Assembly: GCA_945281075.1 (NCBI GenBank)
Contig: CALYQE010000046.1
Location: forward strand, 1 to 13,254
Origin: an uncultured Lactobacillus sp.
Lineage (GTDB): Bacteria; Bacillota; Bacilli; Lactobacillales; Lactobacillaceae
DNA length: 13,254 nt
Reading direction: 5' to 3'
Position 1 is the first letter of the stretch. Every line of letters starts with the position of its first letter. The translations under genes were made by a program, and so were the position numbers. Below are positions 6,899 through 13,254 of the stretch, one piece after another. The notes under the pieces are model-generated. The model was not told where the DNA came from, ran no database searches, and saw nothing but the letters and a program-made list of their open reading frames with translations.

Positions 6899-8851
6899 AT
6901 GCTAACAGATAATGAAAAAAATATTATCAGTTTACTATTAAATAATAATTCTTTTATAACAGCTAAAGAAATTTCAAATCAACTTTTGATGTCAACTAAA
7001 ACTGTCTATCGAACAATTAAACATCTTAATTCCCTATCCCCCTCATATAAGTTAATTAACAGCCATAAAGGAAGGGGGTTCAAGATCAATTACGACAATT
7101 ATTTAAAGGAGATGAATAATCAACAAAATTCAATTTATTTTACCTCAAAAGATCGTCAACAGAAGGTCTTGATTAGATTATTAATGATTGCTCCTAAATC
7201 ATTAAAGCTAACTTCATTGTTTAGTCCCTATTATTTAAGTGAAACTATTGTAAATGAAGACTTGAAATCTATCAGGTCAATCTTAGCATCATATTCTTTA
7301 AATTTGGTAAGAAAAAATCATCAATTACAAATCATTGGAAGTGAAACAAATATACGTCATGCATTGCAGGATATTTTAATTCAACAGAATTTTTTGAATA
7401 TATCTTCATCTAAAAAGGGAGGATTAAATTTCTATTCAATGCAATTTTGCATCAAGCAATTACAATTTATTAATGAAAAATTAGATAGCGATATTGCATA
7501 TCCTTACGATGTTAACATTATATCTCATATCTATATTTTAATTACACGCTATGAAACACATGCAGTTTCAAAAAGTGTATTAACGAAATTAAATAGCTAT
7601 GACCAAATGATTATTAAGCAGAATAAAAAACTATATTTTATAGCAGCTCAAGTAATTAAGCACATTGAAAATTATTTAGATATGTCCTTAAAGCCAAATG
7701 AGATATATTTTTTACTGCAATATTTAATATCTTCACGCTTAGATGTTATGAACAAAATTGAAGACACTGGTTTCCAGTCAAATCTAGTTCAAAAAGTAAC
7801 CAATTTTTATATTACTAATGTAGTTGCAGAATTAGATTTAGGAGTAATTAATAACAGTTTTAGAAATGATTTAGCAAACCATATTCGTCCAATGATTAAT
7901 AGACTGTATAACAAAATAAGTTTAAATAATGCTCTTTTGCCAGAAATAAAACGTGAGTACTTAAAACTTTTTACAGTTATTAATCAAACTTCTGAAAAAT
8001 TGTCAAAAGAGTTTGATCTTCCAAAAATTTCAGAAGATGAAAGCGGCTTTATCACAATATACTTTGCAAAATATTTGGAACAAAATCGAAAATACATTCG
8101 AGCACTTGTTGTTTGTACAACTGGTGTGGCAACAGCTCAACTAATAAAAGTCAAAATTCAAAGTTACTTTAACAATATTATTGTTGTAAGCGATGCTGCA
8201 ATTAGTAATGTTCAAGAACAAGTTCACAAATATGCACCAATTGATTTAATTATTTCAACTATTCCATTAAATAATACTTTTAAAATTCCAACTGTTGTTG
8301 TGGGAGCGTTATTAACTAATCAAGATAAAAGAATAATTGAAGACAGTATTAATCGAAATTATCATTTTCAAGGAAGTGAAAAAATGTTAAGTGATGTTAC
8401 TAATGAAACGCTAATTAGGCTAAATATTGACGCTACAAATTGGAAAGATGCAATTAGAAAAAGTGCCGATCCATTAGTAAAAAATGGCTTTGCAACCGAG
8501 GACTACGTAAATGGAATGATTAAATCGTCAGAGGAATCAGGGCCATATATTGTTATCAGCAAAGGTGTGGCATTACCGCATGCTCGCCCAGAATTAGGTG
8601 CTAAAAAAGTAGGAATAACAATAACAACATTAAAAAGACCAATAAATTTTGGAAATAAAAGTAATGATCCTGTCAAATTTGTTTTTGCTTTGTGTGCAGT
8701 AGATAACCGTTCACATTTAAAGGCTTTGTCTGAGCTAGTAAATTTTATTAGTGATCAAGACTTCTTAAAAAGTTTAATTAAAGAAACTAACCCATCTAAT
8801 GTATATGCATTAATCAAAAAATTTGAATCGAGGTATGACGAAAATGAATAA
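6899..8851 (+). CDS. PRD-domain PTS-controlled transcriptional regulator (MtlR/LicR type) with EIIB-like and EIIA-like domains
   Basis: A 650-residue regulator that senses PTS phosphorylation. Domains in order: N-terminal helix-turn-helix (about 5-62, recognition part STKTVYRTI), a second winged-helix region (about 85-165), PRD1 (about 180-285), PRD2 (about 295-397), a GatB-like EIIB domain (about 400-490) with Cys406 in VVCTTGVAT, and an EIIA domain of the fructose/mannitol type (about 500-645) with phosphorylatable His561 in ALPHARP. PRD1 keeps His210 and PRD2 keeps His328, but the second conserved His of each PRD appears to be Gln274 and Tyr388. The start ATG at 6899 follows AGGGGGT at a normal distance. 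It is the first gene of the operon, overlaps the EIIB gene by eight bases and very probably activates it. Since no separate EIIA gene is present, its EIIA domain may have a direct role in transport. The gene is conspicuously AT-rich. Confidence 0.9.
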   Translation: MLTDNEKNIISLLLNNNSFITAKEISNQLLMSTKTVYRTIKHLNSLSPSYKLINSHKGRGFKINYDNYLKEMNNQQNSIYFTSKDRQQKVLIRLLMIAPKSLKLTSLFSPYYLSETIVNEDLKSIRSILASYSLNLVRKNHQLQIIGSETNIRHALQDILIQQNFLNISSSKKGGLNFYSMQFCIKQLQFINEKLDSDIAYPYDVNIISHIYILITRYETHAVSKSVLTKLNSYDQMIIKQNKKLYFIAAQVIKHIENYLDMSLKPNEIYFLLQYLISSRLDVMNKIEDTGFQSNLVQKVTNFYITNVVAELDLGVINNSFRNDLANHIRPMINRLYNKISLNNALLPEIKREYLKLFTVINQTSEKLSKEFDLPKISEDESGFITIYFAKYLEQNRKYIRALVVCTTGVATAQLIKVKIQSYFNNIIVVSDAAISNVQEQVHKYAPIDLIISTIPLNNTFKIPTVVVGALLTNQDKRIIEDSINRNYHFQGSEKMLSDVTNETLIRLNIDATNWKDAIRKSADPLVKNGFATEDYVNGMIKSSEESGPYIVISKGVALPHARPELGAKKVGITITTLKRPINFGNKSNDPVKFVFALCAVDNRSHLKALSELVNFISDQDFLKSLIKETNPSNVYALIKKFESRYDENE

Positions 8852-9140
8852 AAAGTATTCAGTTTTAGTAGCTTGTCGAACAGGTATGGGATCTTCAATG
8901 ATGTTAAAAATCAAAATTAATCAAGTTGTCCGCGAAAATAAGTTTCCTTTTGAGGTGTCACATGACGTTATTGACGCAGCTAAAGGACTTGACCCAGACT
9001 TATTAATTACAATGGAAGATTTAGTGCCTGATGTTAAAAATGATGTTAGAAATATTATCGGGATCAAAGACATAATGGACAAGAATGAAATAAAAACAAA
9101 GTTGCAAAATTTTCTTGATCAGCAAAATCCTGCATCTTAA
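8844..9140 (+). CDS. PTS EIIB, ascorbate (UlaB/SgaB) family
   Basis: A 98-residue cytoplasmic phosphocarrier. The active-site loop LVACRTGMGSSMMLK places the phosphorylated cysteine at Cys11, directly after the first strand, and the spacing to GMGSSM and the following helix matches UlaB/SgaB-type EIIB proteins of about 100 residues. It would take phosphate from an EIIA and pass it to the sugar bound in the EIIC encoded next. In-frame starts also exist at 8823 (TTG) and 8835 (ATG). The ATG at 8844 is chosen because GAGGT (8830-8834) is at a proper distance from it, touches the 8835 ATG, and the protein then begins MNKKYSVLVAC as family members do. The first eight bases overlap the regulator end, implying coupled translation. 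21 bases separate it from the EIIC gene. Confidence 0.9.
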   Translation: MNKKYSVLVACRTGMGSSMMLKIKINQVVRENKFPFEVSHDVIDAAKGLDPDLLITMEDLVPDVKNDVRNIIGIKDIMDKNEIKTKLQNFLDQQNPAS

Positions 9141-9161
9141 TGCTTAAAAAAAGGAGAGTGA

Positions 9162-10442
9162 ATGGTAATGAATGGCATTCTTTCATTATTAGTAGATTTA
9201 TTAAGTACTGCTTCAATTATGATTGGATTGATTTCTTTTATTGGATTAGTTCTTCAAAAAGAAAGCCCGACTAAAGTTATCAATGGAACCTTAAAAACTA
9301 TTGTCGGTTTTTTGGTATTCAGTATAGGTAGTTCAGCCGCAACAGTCGCTTTGAACGACTTTCAGGCACTATTTGCAAAAGGATTTCATCTTCAAGGAGT
9401 TCTGCCATTAGCTGAAGCAGTTACTGCTTTAGCTCAGCAGCGCTTCGGAACTGTAGTGGCCCTAGTCATGACTTTAGGCTTTATAGTTAACTTAATTGTT
9501 GCCCGGTTAACACCTATGAAATATATTTTTCTAACTGGTCAACATAATTTATACCTGTCGGCTCTTTCTACCATCATGCTTAAATCAGTCGGACTAAGTA
9601 ATCCTTACATAATTGTTATAGGAGGACTAATTGTCGGCTTCATGTCTGCCGCAATGCCAGCAATTGCCCAACCGGGAATGCGAAAAGTTACAGGTGGTGA
9701 TGAAATTGCCTTAGCTCATTATGTTTCAATTGGTTATGCCCTTTCAAGTTGGATTGGTGGAAAAGTCGGTAATCCAAAAGAGAGTACTGAGAAGCTAAAA
9801 CTGCCAGGTTGGCTTAGTATTTTTAAAGACTATGTTATCGGTGTTTCAATTACTATGGTCATTTTTTATTACATTGCAGCTTTATTCGCTGGAAAAGCGC
9901 AAGTAGAACAATTATCAAAGGGAGTTAATTGGCTGATTTACCCCTTATTACAAGGACTGCAATTTTCTGCTTCTCTTTATGTAATTATTACAGGAGTGCG
10001 GCTACTTCTGGGTGAAATTGTTAATGCCTTCGTAGGAATTTCAGAAAAGCTAATTCCTAATGCTAAACCAGCTTTAGATGTCCCGGTTGTTTTCCCTTAT
10101 GCACCGACAGCAACAGTTATCGGTTTTGTCTCTGCTTATGCAGCTGGTTTACTGATGATGTTTGTATTTGCAACATTTCATATGCCCGTGATTATTCCAG
10201 TAGCTGTTCCCTATTTTTTCATTGGCGCAACAGCTGGAGTTTTTGGCAATGCAACAGGAGGTTGGAAAGGCTGTGTTATTGGGTCTTTTATCGTAGGAAT
10301 TCTAATTGCAATAGGTCCATCTTTAGTATATCCAGTACTGGCATCAATTGGTTTAAAAGGAACAGCTTTTCCAGAAACAGATTTCAACGCAGTTGCTTTA
10401 ATTATTAAATTTATTGGTCAATTAGTACATAGCATTTTTTAA
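9162..10442 (+). CDS. PTS EIIC, ascorbate (UlaA/SgaT) family
   Basis: A 426-residue integral membrane permease that binds and translocates the substrate for phosphorylation by the EIIB. Family hallmarks: LTPMKYIFLTGQHN (116-129), MPAIAQPGMRK (165-175), GEIVNAFVGISEKLIPNAKP (284-303), VVFPYAPTATVIGF (309-322) and the late GATAGVFGNATGGWKG (355-370). Many hydrophobic segments fill the rest, as expected for the UlaA fold. The family GHH following FLT reads GQH here, and ALDCP reads ALDVP, so it is a divergent member and ascorbate should not be assumed. It ends shortly after the last helix, lacking the longer E. coli UlaA tail. AAGGAGAG (9151-9158) precedes ATGs at 9162 and 9168; either may be the start. 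The transketolase gene follows after 23 bases. Confidence 0.92.
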   Translation: MVMNGILSLLVDLLSTASIMIGLISFIGLVLQKESPTKVINGTLKTIVGFLVFSIGSSAATVALNDFQALFAKGFHLQGVLPLAEAVTALAQQRFGTVVALVMTLGFIVNLIVARLTPMKYIFLTGQHNLYLSALSTIMLKSVGLSNPYIIVIGGLIVGFMSAAMPAIAQPGMRKVTGGDEIALAHYVSIGYALSSWIGGKVGNPKESTEKLKLPGWLSIFKDYVIGVSITMVIFYYIAALFAGKAQVEQLSKGVNWLIYPLLQGLQFSASLYVIITGVRLLLGEIVNAFVGISEKLIPNAKPALDVPVVFPYAPTATVIGFVSAYAAGLLMMFVFATFHMPVIIPVAVPYFFIGATAGVFGNATGGWKGCVIGSFIVGILIAIGPSLVYPVLASIGLKGTAFPETDFNAVALIIKFIGQLVHSIF

Positions 10443-10465
10443 TTATTATTAAAGGAGTTAAATAA

Positions 10466-12454
10466 ATGAATACGGATATAAATCAATTATCAGTAAATAC
10501 TATTAGAAATCTAACTCTTGATGCGGTACAAAGTGCTCGTCATGGTCATTTAGGAATGCCCTTAGGAGCAGCCCCGTTAGGTTATACTTTATGGCGTTAT
10601 TTTCTAAAAATTAATCCCAAAGATTCAGAATGGTTTGATCGTGATCGCTTTGTTCTGAGTGCTGGTCATGGATCAATGCTATTATATGCACTCTTACATT
10701 TATCAGGTTTTCCTCTTTCAATTAAAGACATCAAACAGTTTAGACAATTACATAGTCTAACTCCAGGGCATCCAGAATATGGAAAAACGGCTGGTGTCGA
10801 TGCTAGTACAGGACCATTAGGGCAAGGTTTTGCTATGGGTGTGGGAATGGCAATTGCAGAAGCTCATTTAGCAGATCGGTTTAATAAGCCAAATTTCCAA
10901 GTTATTAATCACTATACTTTTGTAATTTCTGGAGATGGTGACCTTGAAGAAGGAGTTTGTCAAGAAGCCGCCTCACTTGCTGGAAACTTAGGCTTAAATA
11001 AGTTAATAGTTTTATGGGATGCTAATAAAGTAACATCAGATGCTGATTTAACAGCATCTAATACCGAAAATGAATTACAAAAATTTGCCGCAATGAATTG
11101 GAATACGATAGAAGTCAAAGACGGTAATAATTGTTTAGAGATATATAATGCAATCGCTGAAGCCAAGCGTTGTTCTGATCGACCTACTTTAATCAAAGTG
11201 AACACAATTATTGGGTATGGTTCAACACTACAAGGAACACATGCAATCCATAGTGATCCAGTTTCAAGCCAAGAAGCTGAACATATGAAAAAACAATTTG
11301 GTTTTGCAAATAAAGAAGATTTTTACATTCCTAAGGAAGTAAAGGTTTGGTTTAAAGCTGTGAAAGAACGAGGATTTCAAGCTGAACAAGCTTGGCTTGA
11401 TTTAAAAGAAAAATACAGCGATAAATTTCCTAAATTAGGCCAGCAATTAGAACAAATTATTACTAACCAGCTTACATTACCAGATTTTCATAATATCAAA
11501 GTGGAAGGTAAAATCGCAACACGAGCAGCTTCCGGGAAAGTTCTTAATGATGTCTACAGCCAATACCCAATTTTAATAGGCGGAAGTGGTGATTTAGGCA
11601 CATCAAATAAAACAACAGTTACCGATAAATTTTTTATGTCAAAACATCGTTTTCAAGGTCCGAATATTTATTTCGGAATTAGAGAATTCTCAATGGCAGC
11701 AATTGCCAATGGATTAACGCTTCATGGTGGTTTACGCGGTTATACCGGCACTTTTCTTGTTTTTTCAGATTACATGAGAAGCGCAATTAGACAAGCTGCA
11801 ATTATGAATGTACCAACAATATTTATTTTCACTCATGATAGTCTTTATGTAGGGCAGGATGGCCCCACTCACCAACCAGTTGAACAGTTGATGTCGCTGC
11901 GAGCTATGCCAAACATTACAGTATTTAGAGCCGCAGATAATAATGAAGTTAAAGCTGCGTGGCAAGTTGCTCTAAGTTCTACTAAAACTCCGACAGCTAT
12001 TATATTAAATCGCCAACCAGTTCCCCAACTTGCTGGAAGTGATCTAGACAAAGCTAAAATGGGAGCATATATCATTTCAGAAGCAACTAACAATAATCCA
12101 TCTGGAATAATTATTGCCACCGGATCTGAAGTTAGCTTAGGAATTGAAGTTCAAACTCTTTTAGCCCAAAAAGGAGTATTCGTAAGAGTCGTCTCAATGC
12201 CTTCATGGGAACTATTCAGTAAGCAATCTCATGAATACCAATTAAAGGTTTTGCCAGATAATATCATGAACCGTATGTCTATTGAACTTGGTTCCACATT
12301 GGGTTGGCAACAATACGTTGGTATGAATGGAATTAGAATGGGGTATGATCATTTTGGAGAATCAGCTCCAGCCGATGATATTATTAAAATGATTGACTTT
12401 AATTCAAAGCACGCCGCTCACCTATATTTAAATCATTTTCAAAATAAAAATTAA
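10466..12454 (+). CDS. tkt: Transketolase
   Basis: A 662-residue, full-length thiamine-diphosphate enzyme that moves two-carbon units between ketose and aldose phosphates in the pentose phosphate pathway (cytoplasm). Motifs in order: HGHLGMPLG (26-34), AGHGS (66-70) with His68, TPGHPEYG (99-106), TGPLGQG (115-121), the ThDP motif GDGDLEEG (156-163) through DAN (185-187), GTHAIHSDP (257-265), catalytic Glu407 in GIREFSM, HDSLYVGQDGPTHQP (457-471) and LNRQ (514-517). The usual GHPG near residue 28 reads GHLG, a small departure. Length and residues indicate an active enzyme. AAAGGAGTT ends eight bases before the ATG. As the last gene of a PTS operon it is probably a dedicated copy that handles a pentose-type phosphate from the imported substrate; a housekeeping copy may exist elsewhere. 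Confidence 0.95.
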   Translation: MNTDINQLSVNTIRNLTLDAVQSARHGHLGMPLGAAPLGYTLWRYFLKINPKDSEWFDRDRFVLSAGHGSMLLYALLHLSGFPLSIKDIKQFRQLHSLTPGHPEYGKTAGVDASTGPLGQGFAMGVGMAIAEAHLADRFNKPNFQVINHYTFVISGDGDLEEGVCQEAASLAGNLGLNKLIVLWDANKVTSDADLTASNTENELQKFAAMNWNTIEVKDGNNCLEIYNAIAEAKRCSDRPTLIKVNTIIGYGSTLQGTHAIHSDPVSSQEAEHMKKQFGFANKEDFYIPKEVKVWFKAVKERGFQAEQAWLDLKEKYSDKFPKLGQQLEQIITNQLTLPDFHNIKVEGKIATRAASGKVLNDVYSQYPILIGGSGDLGTSNKTTVTDKFFMSKHRFQGPNIYFGIREFSMAAIANGLTLHGGLRGYTGTFLVFSDYMRSAIRQAAIMNVPTIFIFTHDSLYVGQDGPTHQPVEQLMSLRAMPNITVFRAADNNEVKAAWQVALSSTKTPTAIILNRQPVPQLAGSDLDKAKMGAYIISEATNNNPSGIIIATGSEVSLGIEVQTLLAQKGVFVRVVSMPSWELFSKQSHEYQLKVLPDNIMNRMSIELGSTLGWQQYVGMNGIRMGYDHFGESAPADDIIKMIDFNSKHAAHLYLNHFQNKN

Positions 12455-12554
12455 ATCTTGAAAACACTAAAGTAAATAAATTTCTAAAATTACTTAAGAA
12501 CTAGCTGTTCGTTGATATTGCAGTCTAAAATTCTAACAATTTGATTAGTTTCTG

Positions 12555-12592
12555 ATACACGATTCCGATATTTTATTGGCATCGTGTATTTT
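12555..12592 (+). terminator. Rho-independent terminator of the PTS-transketolase operon
   Basis: ATACACGAT (12555-12563) pairs perfectly with ATCGTGTAT (12581-12589), with a further CC/GG pair inside the loop, and is followed by TTTTAT. It lies 100 bases after the transketolase stop. Bases 12455-12554 and 12593-12675 contain nothing I can assign. Confidence 0.75.
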
Positions 12593-12675
12593 ATGGCTCT
12601 ATACTAAATCCTGTTGATAGATTATCTTAGTTTCGTTTCTATGGTATTCTATTGGCAGGTTTTTTGCACAATAAA

Positions 12676-12729
12676 AGAGGTCATAAAACCTCTCTTCGGG
12701 CCTATTTAAGTAGTTTGCTTATGACCTCT
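12676..12729 (-). terminator. Minus-strand terminator with two mutually exclusive stems
   Basis: On the minus strand AGAGGT (12693-12688), a six-base loop and ACCTCT (12681-12676) form a short hairpin followed by TTTATTG, a Rho-independent terminator 12 bases after the small-ORF stop. The same 3' arm can instead pair over 11 bases (TTATGACCTCT, 12686-12676) with AGAGGTCATAA (12729-12719) inside the ORF. A separate 8-bp stem, ATTATATT/AATATAAT (12737-12744 and 12757-12764), lies within the ORF. Confidence 0.6.
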
Positions 12730-12820
12730 CTGTCTAATTATATTAAGTTTTTGCTCAATATAATCTCGAATTTCATACTTTTAAGACTGAAACCATTAAT
12801 TCGGTAATTACTGCTGTCAC
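12706..12820 (-). pseudogene. Decayed small ORF (about 37 codons) of unknown function
   Basis: A strong AGGAGG (12825-12820) is followed by a frame reading MTAVITELMVSVLK (GTG at 12820; a position nearer the ideal spacing holds GTA). A stop comes soon after, but removing one A from the AAAA tract at 12779-12782 joins it to a 24-codon frame reading KYEIRDYIEQKL then NIIRQRGHKQTT, stop at 12706-12708. The parts look like one small protein with a one-base insertion. A terminator lies just downstream, making a compact transcript unit. The compact size and the long-range pairing of the 3' end with the coding region resemble type I toxin mRNAs, but the predicted protein is not clearly a membrane peptide, so this is only a possibility. 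The Shine-Dalgarno abuts the ISL3 relic, which may have removed the promoter. Confidence 0.35.
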
Positions 12821-12827
12821 CTCCTGC

Positions 12828-13254
12828 AACCTTAAGCTGCCGGCCTGTCCTTATTGTCATTCAGCTCATATCTGACGTAACGGCTACGCTTTGATCAAAG
12901 TCAGATACTTGGGCAGCGATGCCAGTCGGCCACTTATGCTTAAATTAGCAAAGCAGCGCATTATCTGCCGCGACTGCGGACAAAAGCGCCATGGTCAAGG
13001 AGCTCGCTCAAGCAGTCCTGGATCATTTCCACATTGTTCAGATGCTTAACCGCTCCTTTAATGCCTGCCGGGTTCAGGTAATGAAGCAAGCAGTATCCCA
13101 AGTCCAGCCGCAGCTACCGCTTTCTTAAATATTATTGGAAGCTCTACCTTAAGCCTTTTGATCAGTTAGGCTTTGCTACAACTGGCACCCCAAAGCTCGG
13201 TTGACACAAGCCCAGGTTGTCGCAGACGGGTTAGCGCTTGACCCAATCCTGGAG
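12828..13254 (+). pseudogene. ISL3-family transposase relic, internally deleted, continues past the window
   Basis: Pieces of an ISL3-type transposase lie in order but in different frames. From 12828 the frame reads LKLPACPYCHSAH, an in-frame TGA (12873-12875), RNGYALIKVRY and then KQRIICRDCG, which is the N-terminal CxxC...CxxC zinc-binding region. Near 12984 the sequence jumps to MVKELAQAVLDHFHIVQML and NRSFNACRVQVMKQ (to 13089), the DDE-domain region around the second Asp, so roughly 100 or more intervening residues, including the first Asp region, are deleted. Another frame change near 13090-13110 leads to RSYRFLKYYWKLYLKPFDQL. No start or left terminal repeat was identified. The relic is much richer in G+C than the preceding operon and cannot be active. 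Confidence 0.8.

Noticed and set aside
10960..12120. Minus-strand open frames of 66-83 codons inside the transketolase
   Set aside because: Antisense to a full-length enzyme with every catalytic motif, with no ribosome binding sites.
1..13254. CRISPR arrays, tRNA and rRNA genes, riboswitches, prophage genes
   Set aside because: No regular repeat-spacer pattern, cloverleaf, rRNA core or phage gene motifs were seen on either strand.

Overview
The window looks like chromosomal DNA of a Lactobacillus-type firmicute, perhaps the L. delbrueckii neighbourhood. The clues are AGGAGG-type ribosome binding sites, a DUF3737-family relic, IS1182-like and ISL3-like transposase relics, a class II UvrA and several PTS genes. 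This is inference from gene families; no marker gene fixes the species.

Left part (1-4760, minus strand): three tightly packed genes read leftward from a candidate promoter near 4731-4759. They are a lactose/cellobiose-type PTS EIIC-like membrane protein (3374-4696), a membrane-anchored alpha/beta hydrolase (2509-3396) and a class II UvrA ATPase (1-2509, running off the left edge). Adjacent genes overlap by 23 and 1 bases, so translation is probably coupled. The EIIC-like protein has lost both motifs expected to bind sugar and has no EIIA or EIIB partner here.

Middle (4760-6900): a 75-residue ribbon-helix-helix-like protein is read rightward from an extended -10 promoter with an inverted repeat over its start region, and ends in a strong hairpin. 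Then come two minus-strand relics: the C-terminal end of an IS1182-like transposase and a DUF3737 beta-helix gene broken by two mutually compensating frameshifts. A 500-base AT-rich stretch with hairpins and candidate promoters leads into the next operon.

Right part (6899-12454, plus strand): a four-gene operon. It encodes a PRD-type PTS regulator with its own EIIB-like and EIIA-like domains, an ascorbate-family EIIB (UlaB/SgaB type), an ascorbate-family EIIC (UlaA/SgaT type) and a complete transketolase. There is no free EIIA and none of the ascorbate enzymes UlaD/E/F/G. The likely job is import and phosphorylation of a sugar or polyol that enters the pentose phosphate pathway, with the regulator sensing PTS phosphorylation. 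The substrate is not known. A terminator follows at 12555-12592.

Right edge (12593-13254): a decayed minus-strand small ORF with a strong Shine-Dalgarno and its own terminator, abutting a GC-rich, internally deleted ISL3-family transposase relic that continues past the window. Base composition is mosaic (line counts by eye): roughly 40-53% G+C in the UvrA gene, about 27-33% in the regulator and about 57% in the ISL3 relic. This suggests that the PTS-transketolase operon is an acquired or differently evolving segment bounded by insertion-sequence debris.
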